Positions 62,421 through 64,000 of a DNA stretch of 64,000 bases are shown in pieces. Position 1 is the first letter of the stretch, and each line of letters opens with the position of its first letter. The notes under the pieces were generated by a model that saw only the letters and a program-made list of their open reading frames with translations, ran no database searches and was not told the DNA's origin. A program made the position numbers and the translations under genes. Location: the NCBI RefSeq assembly GCF_015624425.1, contig NZ_CP049919.1:558001-622000 (forward strand). The letters run 5' to 3'. This stretch comes from Roseateles sp. DAIF2 (lineage in GTDB: Bacteria > Pseudomonadota > Gammaproteobacteria > Burkholderiales > Burkholderiaceae_C).

Positions 62421-63296
62421 ATGGACGAATCCGACGCCACCGCCGCACTGCATCCCGACGCCGTGGCCCGGCTGCTGGTGCCAGGTCTTGCCCTGGCCGG
62501 CTGCCTGCAGGCGCATCTGTGGCGCGACACCACCTGCTGCGCCTCGCTCAGCGCGGCGCAGCGCGGCAGCTGCTTCCCGGCCACGCCGCTGTGCGGCCTG
62601 ACCTGGGTGCTGGCCGGAGAGGGCGAGCAGCTGGACGAGGCGGGGCGCTCGCTGGGCCCCTTGTCCGGCCCCGTGCTGATCACCGGCCCGCGCAGCCGGC
62701 CGGCCTTCTACCGCGCGGCCGGGCCGACGCGCTGCTTCATGACCGCGATCATGCCGGATGCGCTGCGGGCGCTGACCGGGCTGGACATCGCCGCCTTGTG
62801 CGATCGCAGCGTGGACATGGCGCAGGCCGGGCTGGACGATCCGGACTGGCACGCGCTGAACGCGGCGATGCTGGCCGCGCCCGACGAACTGGTCTGCCAG
62901 CGCCTGCTGGAGGACTTTCTGCGGCCGCGCTGGCGCGCGGTGCCGCAGGCGGGCGGCAGCGGCTATCGCGGCTGGATGCAACACCTGGCCCTGCGCGCGG
63001 TGGCGGCCGGCCATGGCCGCAGCCTGCGCCAGATGGAGCGCCGCATCAAGCAATGGAGCGGCCAGAGCCTGCGCGCGCTGCGTTCGCTCAGCCGCGCCGA
63101 GGCCACCTTTTTCCAGGTGCGGCGCGAGCTGGCCGAGGGCGAGCTGGTCTGGAGCGCGCTGGCCCAGGACATGGGCTATGCCGACCAGGCCCATCTGTGC
63201 CGCGAGACGCGCCGCGTCACCGGCTTCAGCCCCGATGAGCTGCGCCGACGCATCGATCGCGAGGAGGCCTTCTGGCCCTATCGCGTCTGGGCCTGA
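62421..63296 (+). CDS. AraC family transcriptional regulator
   Basis: 291 residues. The sensing part is Cys-rich at its start (CCASLSAAQRGSC). The C-terminal HTH pair includes GRSLRQMERRIKQWSGQSLRALRSLSR and AQDMGYADQAHLCRETRRVTGFSPDELRRRI. Divergent from the P450 gene and likely its regulator. Confidence 0.85.
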   Translation: MDESDATAALHPDAVARLLVPGLALAGCLQAHLWRDTTCCASLSAAQRGSCFPATPLCGLTWVLAGEGEQLDEAGRSLGPLSGPVLITGPRSRPAFYRAAGPTRCFMTAIMPDALRALTGLDIAALCDRSVDMAQAGLDDPDWHALNAAMLAAPDELVCQRLLEDFLRPRWRAVPQAGGSGYRGWMQHLALRAVAAGHGRSLRQMERRIKQWSGQSLRALRSLSRAEATFFQVRRELAEGELVWSALAQDMGYADQAHLCRETRRVTGFSPDELRRRIDREEAFWPYRVWA

Positions 63297-63329
63297 GCCA
63301 GAGCTGTTTTCAAACCAAGGAACTCAACG

Positions 63330-63812
63330 ATGTCCGTGCAACTGGTCGAGATCACTCGCGACAACCTGGACGAGCTGATGAAGCTCGATGCCGGCGACGG
63401 CGGCAGGCAGGTCGCCTCGAACATGAAGTCGATGGCCCAGGCCGCCGTCTATGCCGAGGCCTGGCCGCGCGGCATCGCGGTCGAGGGCCGGCTGGTCGGC
63501 TTCCTGATGCTCTACGACCCCAGCCTGACGCCGACGCCCGAGGAGCCCGAGTTCGCGCTGTGGCGCCTGATGATCGACCAGCGTGAGCAGGGCCGCGGCC
63601 ATGGCGCGGCGGCGGTGCGGGCGCTGATCGAGCATGTGCGCGGGCGCCCCGGCGCCGAGGCACTGTACCTCAGCTATGTGCAGGACAGCGCCAAGGCGGC
63701 GGCGGCCGAGCGCTTCTACCGTTCGCTGGGTTTTGCGCCGACCGGCGAGATCGACGATGGCGAGGTGGTGATGCGGCTCAGTCTGTCCGCACAAAGCGCA
63801 GCGGCCCCCTGA
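63330..63812 (+). CDS. GNAT family N-acetyltransferase
   Basis: 160 residues. GNAT fold: LWRLMIDQREQGRGHGAAAVRALIEHVR contains the acetyl-CoA-binding Q/R-x-x-G-x-G/A (EQGRGHGAA), and ERFYRSLGFAPTGEIDDGEVVM closes the domain. Resembles spermine/diamine acetyltransferases. The 3' end overlaps the next convergent gene by 35 bases. Confidence 0.85.
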   Translation: MSVQLVEITRDNLDELMKLDAGDGGRQVASNMKSMAQAAVYAEAWPRGIAVEGRLVGFLMLYDPSLTPTPEEPEFALWRLMIDQREQGRGHGAAAVRALIEHVRGRPGAEALYLSYVQDSAKAAAAERFYRSLGFAPTGEIDDGEVVMRLSLSAQSAAAP

Positions 63813-64000
63813 CCGTGCGGCGGCGCAGCGCCGTCACCGGCGAGGCCAGTGCCGCCGCGGCCTCGTCCGAGCTCAGCGCCTCCTTGATCAGCGCCGCCAG
63901 CTCCGGCATCTCGGCCGGGCCGAAGCCCAGGCGCACGATCTCCGGCACGCCCAGGCGCAGGCCGTTGACCTCGCCCTCGATGGCCGGCACTCGCGCCAGC
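63778..64000 (-). CDS. C-terminal part of a hydroxymethyltransferase-like PLP enzyme (cut by window)
   Basis: Only the last ~73 residues are in the window; the 5' part lies beyond the right edge. NGLRLGVPEIVRLGFGPAEMPELAALIKEAL resembles the C-terminal domain of serine hydroxymethyltransferase-like fold-type I PLP enzymes. The tail (TVRGPLRFVRTD) is longer than GlyA's, so an SHMT-like protein rather than GlyA itself is possible. The catalytic Lys is outside the window. Confidence 0.5.
   Translation of the reverse strand, partial: LARVPAIEGEVNGLRLGVPEIVRLGFGPAEMPELAALIKEALSSDEAAAALASPVTALRRRTVRGPLRFVRTD

Noticed and set aside
60936..63194. Longer 752-residue version of the P450 gene
   Set aside because: The extension is antisense to the divergent AraC gene and has no P450-like sequence; the start at 62333 gives the normal length.

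Overview
This is GC-rich DNA from a betaproteobacterium of the order Burkholderiales, most like the Roseateles / Mitsuaria / Rubrivivax group. The evidence is a PhaM-type polyhydroxyalkanoate granule protein, a DUF3567 protein, a methionine synthase split into two genes, an S-adenosylhomocysteine (SAH) riboswitch ahead of the cobalamin-binding half, and a TorF-like porin - glnK - amtB operon. This assignment is inference from gene content; there is no rRNA in the window. I see no tRNA, CRISPR array, insertion sequence or prophage.

Layout. 1-13.3 kb: metabolism and small proteins: a truncated phaM, a membrane aspartic protease, a VOC/AraC pair, a secreted HExxH protein, a double-AAA ATPase, DUF3567, DUF3108, a fumarylacetoacetase-like hydrolase overlapping a nucleoside hydrolase, and a divergent DUF1045/phnM pair. 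13.3-21 kb: the two metH halves, separated by GST/LysR and a degenerate HD-GYP gene. 22-26.3 kb: pxpBCA (5-oxoprolinase) and a lower-GC pair made of an L,D-transpeptidase-like protein and an exported SH3 protein. 26.4-31 kb: a comM-type ATPase, then the porin-glnK-amtB operon with a sigma-54 promoter and two NtrC-like sites. 31-35 kb: ATPase, receiver, TraB/GumN and gshA. 35-45 kb: orphan nuoB-like gene, LysR beside a large TonB receptor, kup, and a solitary IorB-like molybdopterin subunit.

45.2-52.8 kb is the most interesting part. A Fur box lies ahead of a TonB-dependent heme-type receptor, followed by an exported, C-terminally anchored CobN-like protein of 1346 residues, an ExbB/TolQ-like channel and a DUF2149 protein. 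This matches the hmuR-S-U-V part of the Bacteroidetes hmuYRSTUV heme locus. I read it as an iron-regulated heme (or metallo-tetrapyrrole) acquisition system that may remove or handle the metal in the periplasm using the proton gradient. It is not cobalamin biosynthesis.

52.9-64 kb: a PEP-mutase-like enzyme, a BenE transporter, a HAD phosphatase, an OmpR/histidine-kinase pair with 11-bp repeats upstream, gshB (more than 20 kb from gshA), LprI-like and LysE-like genes, two small unknown proteins, a cytochrome P450 divergent from an AraC regulator, a GNAT acetyltransferase and the 3' end of a hydroxymethyltransferase-like gene.

Start codons were chosen by reading frame, ribosome-binding sites and overlap. 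Several are uncertain and are flagged in the entries.
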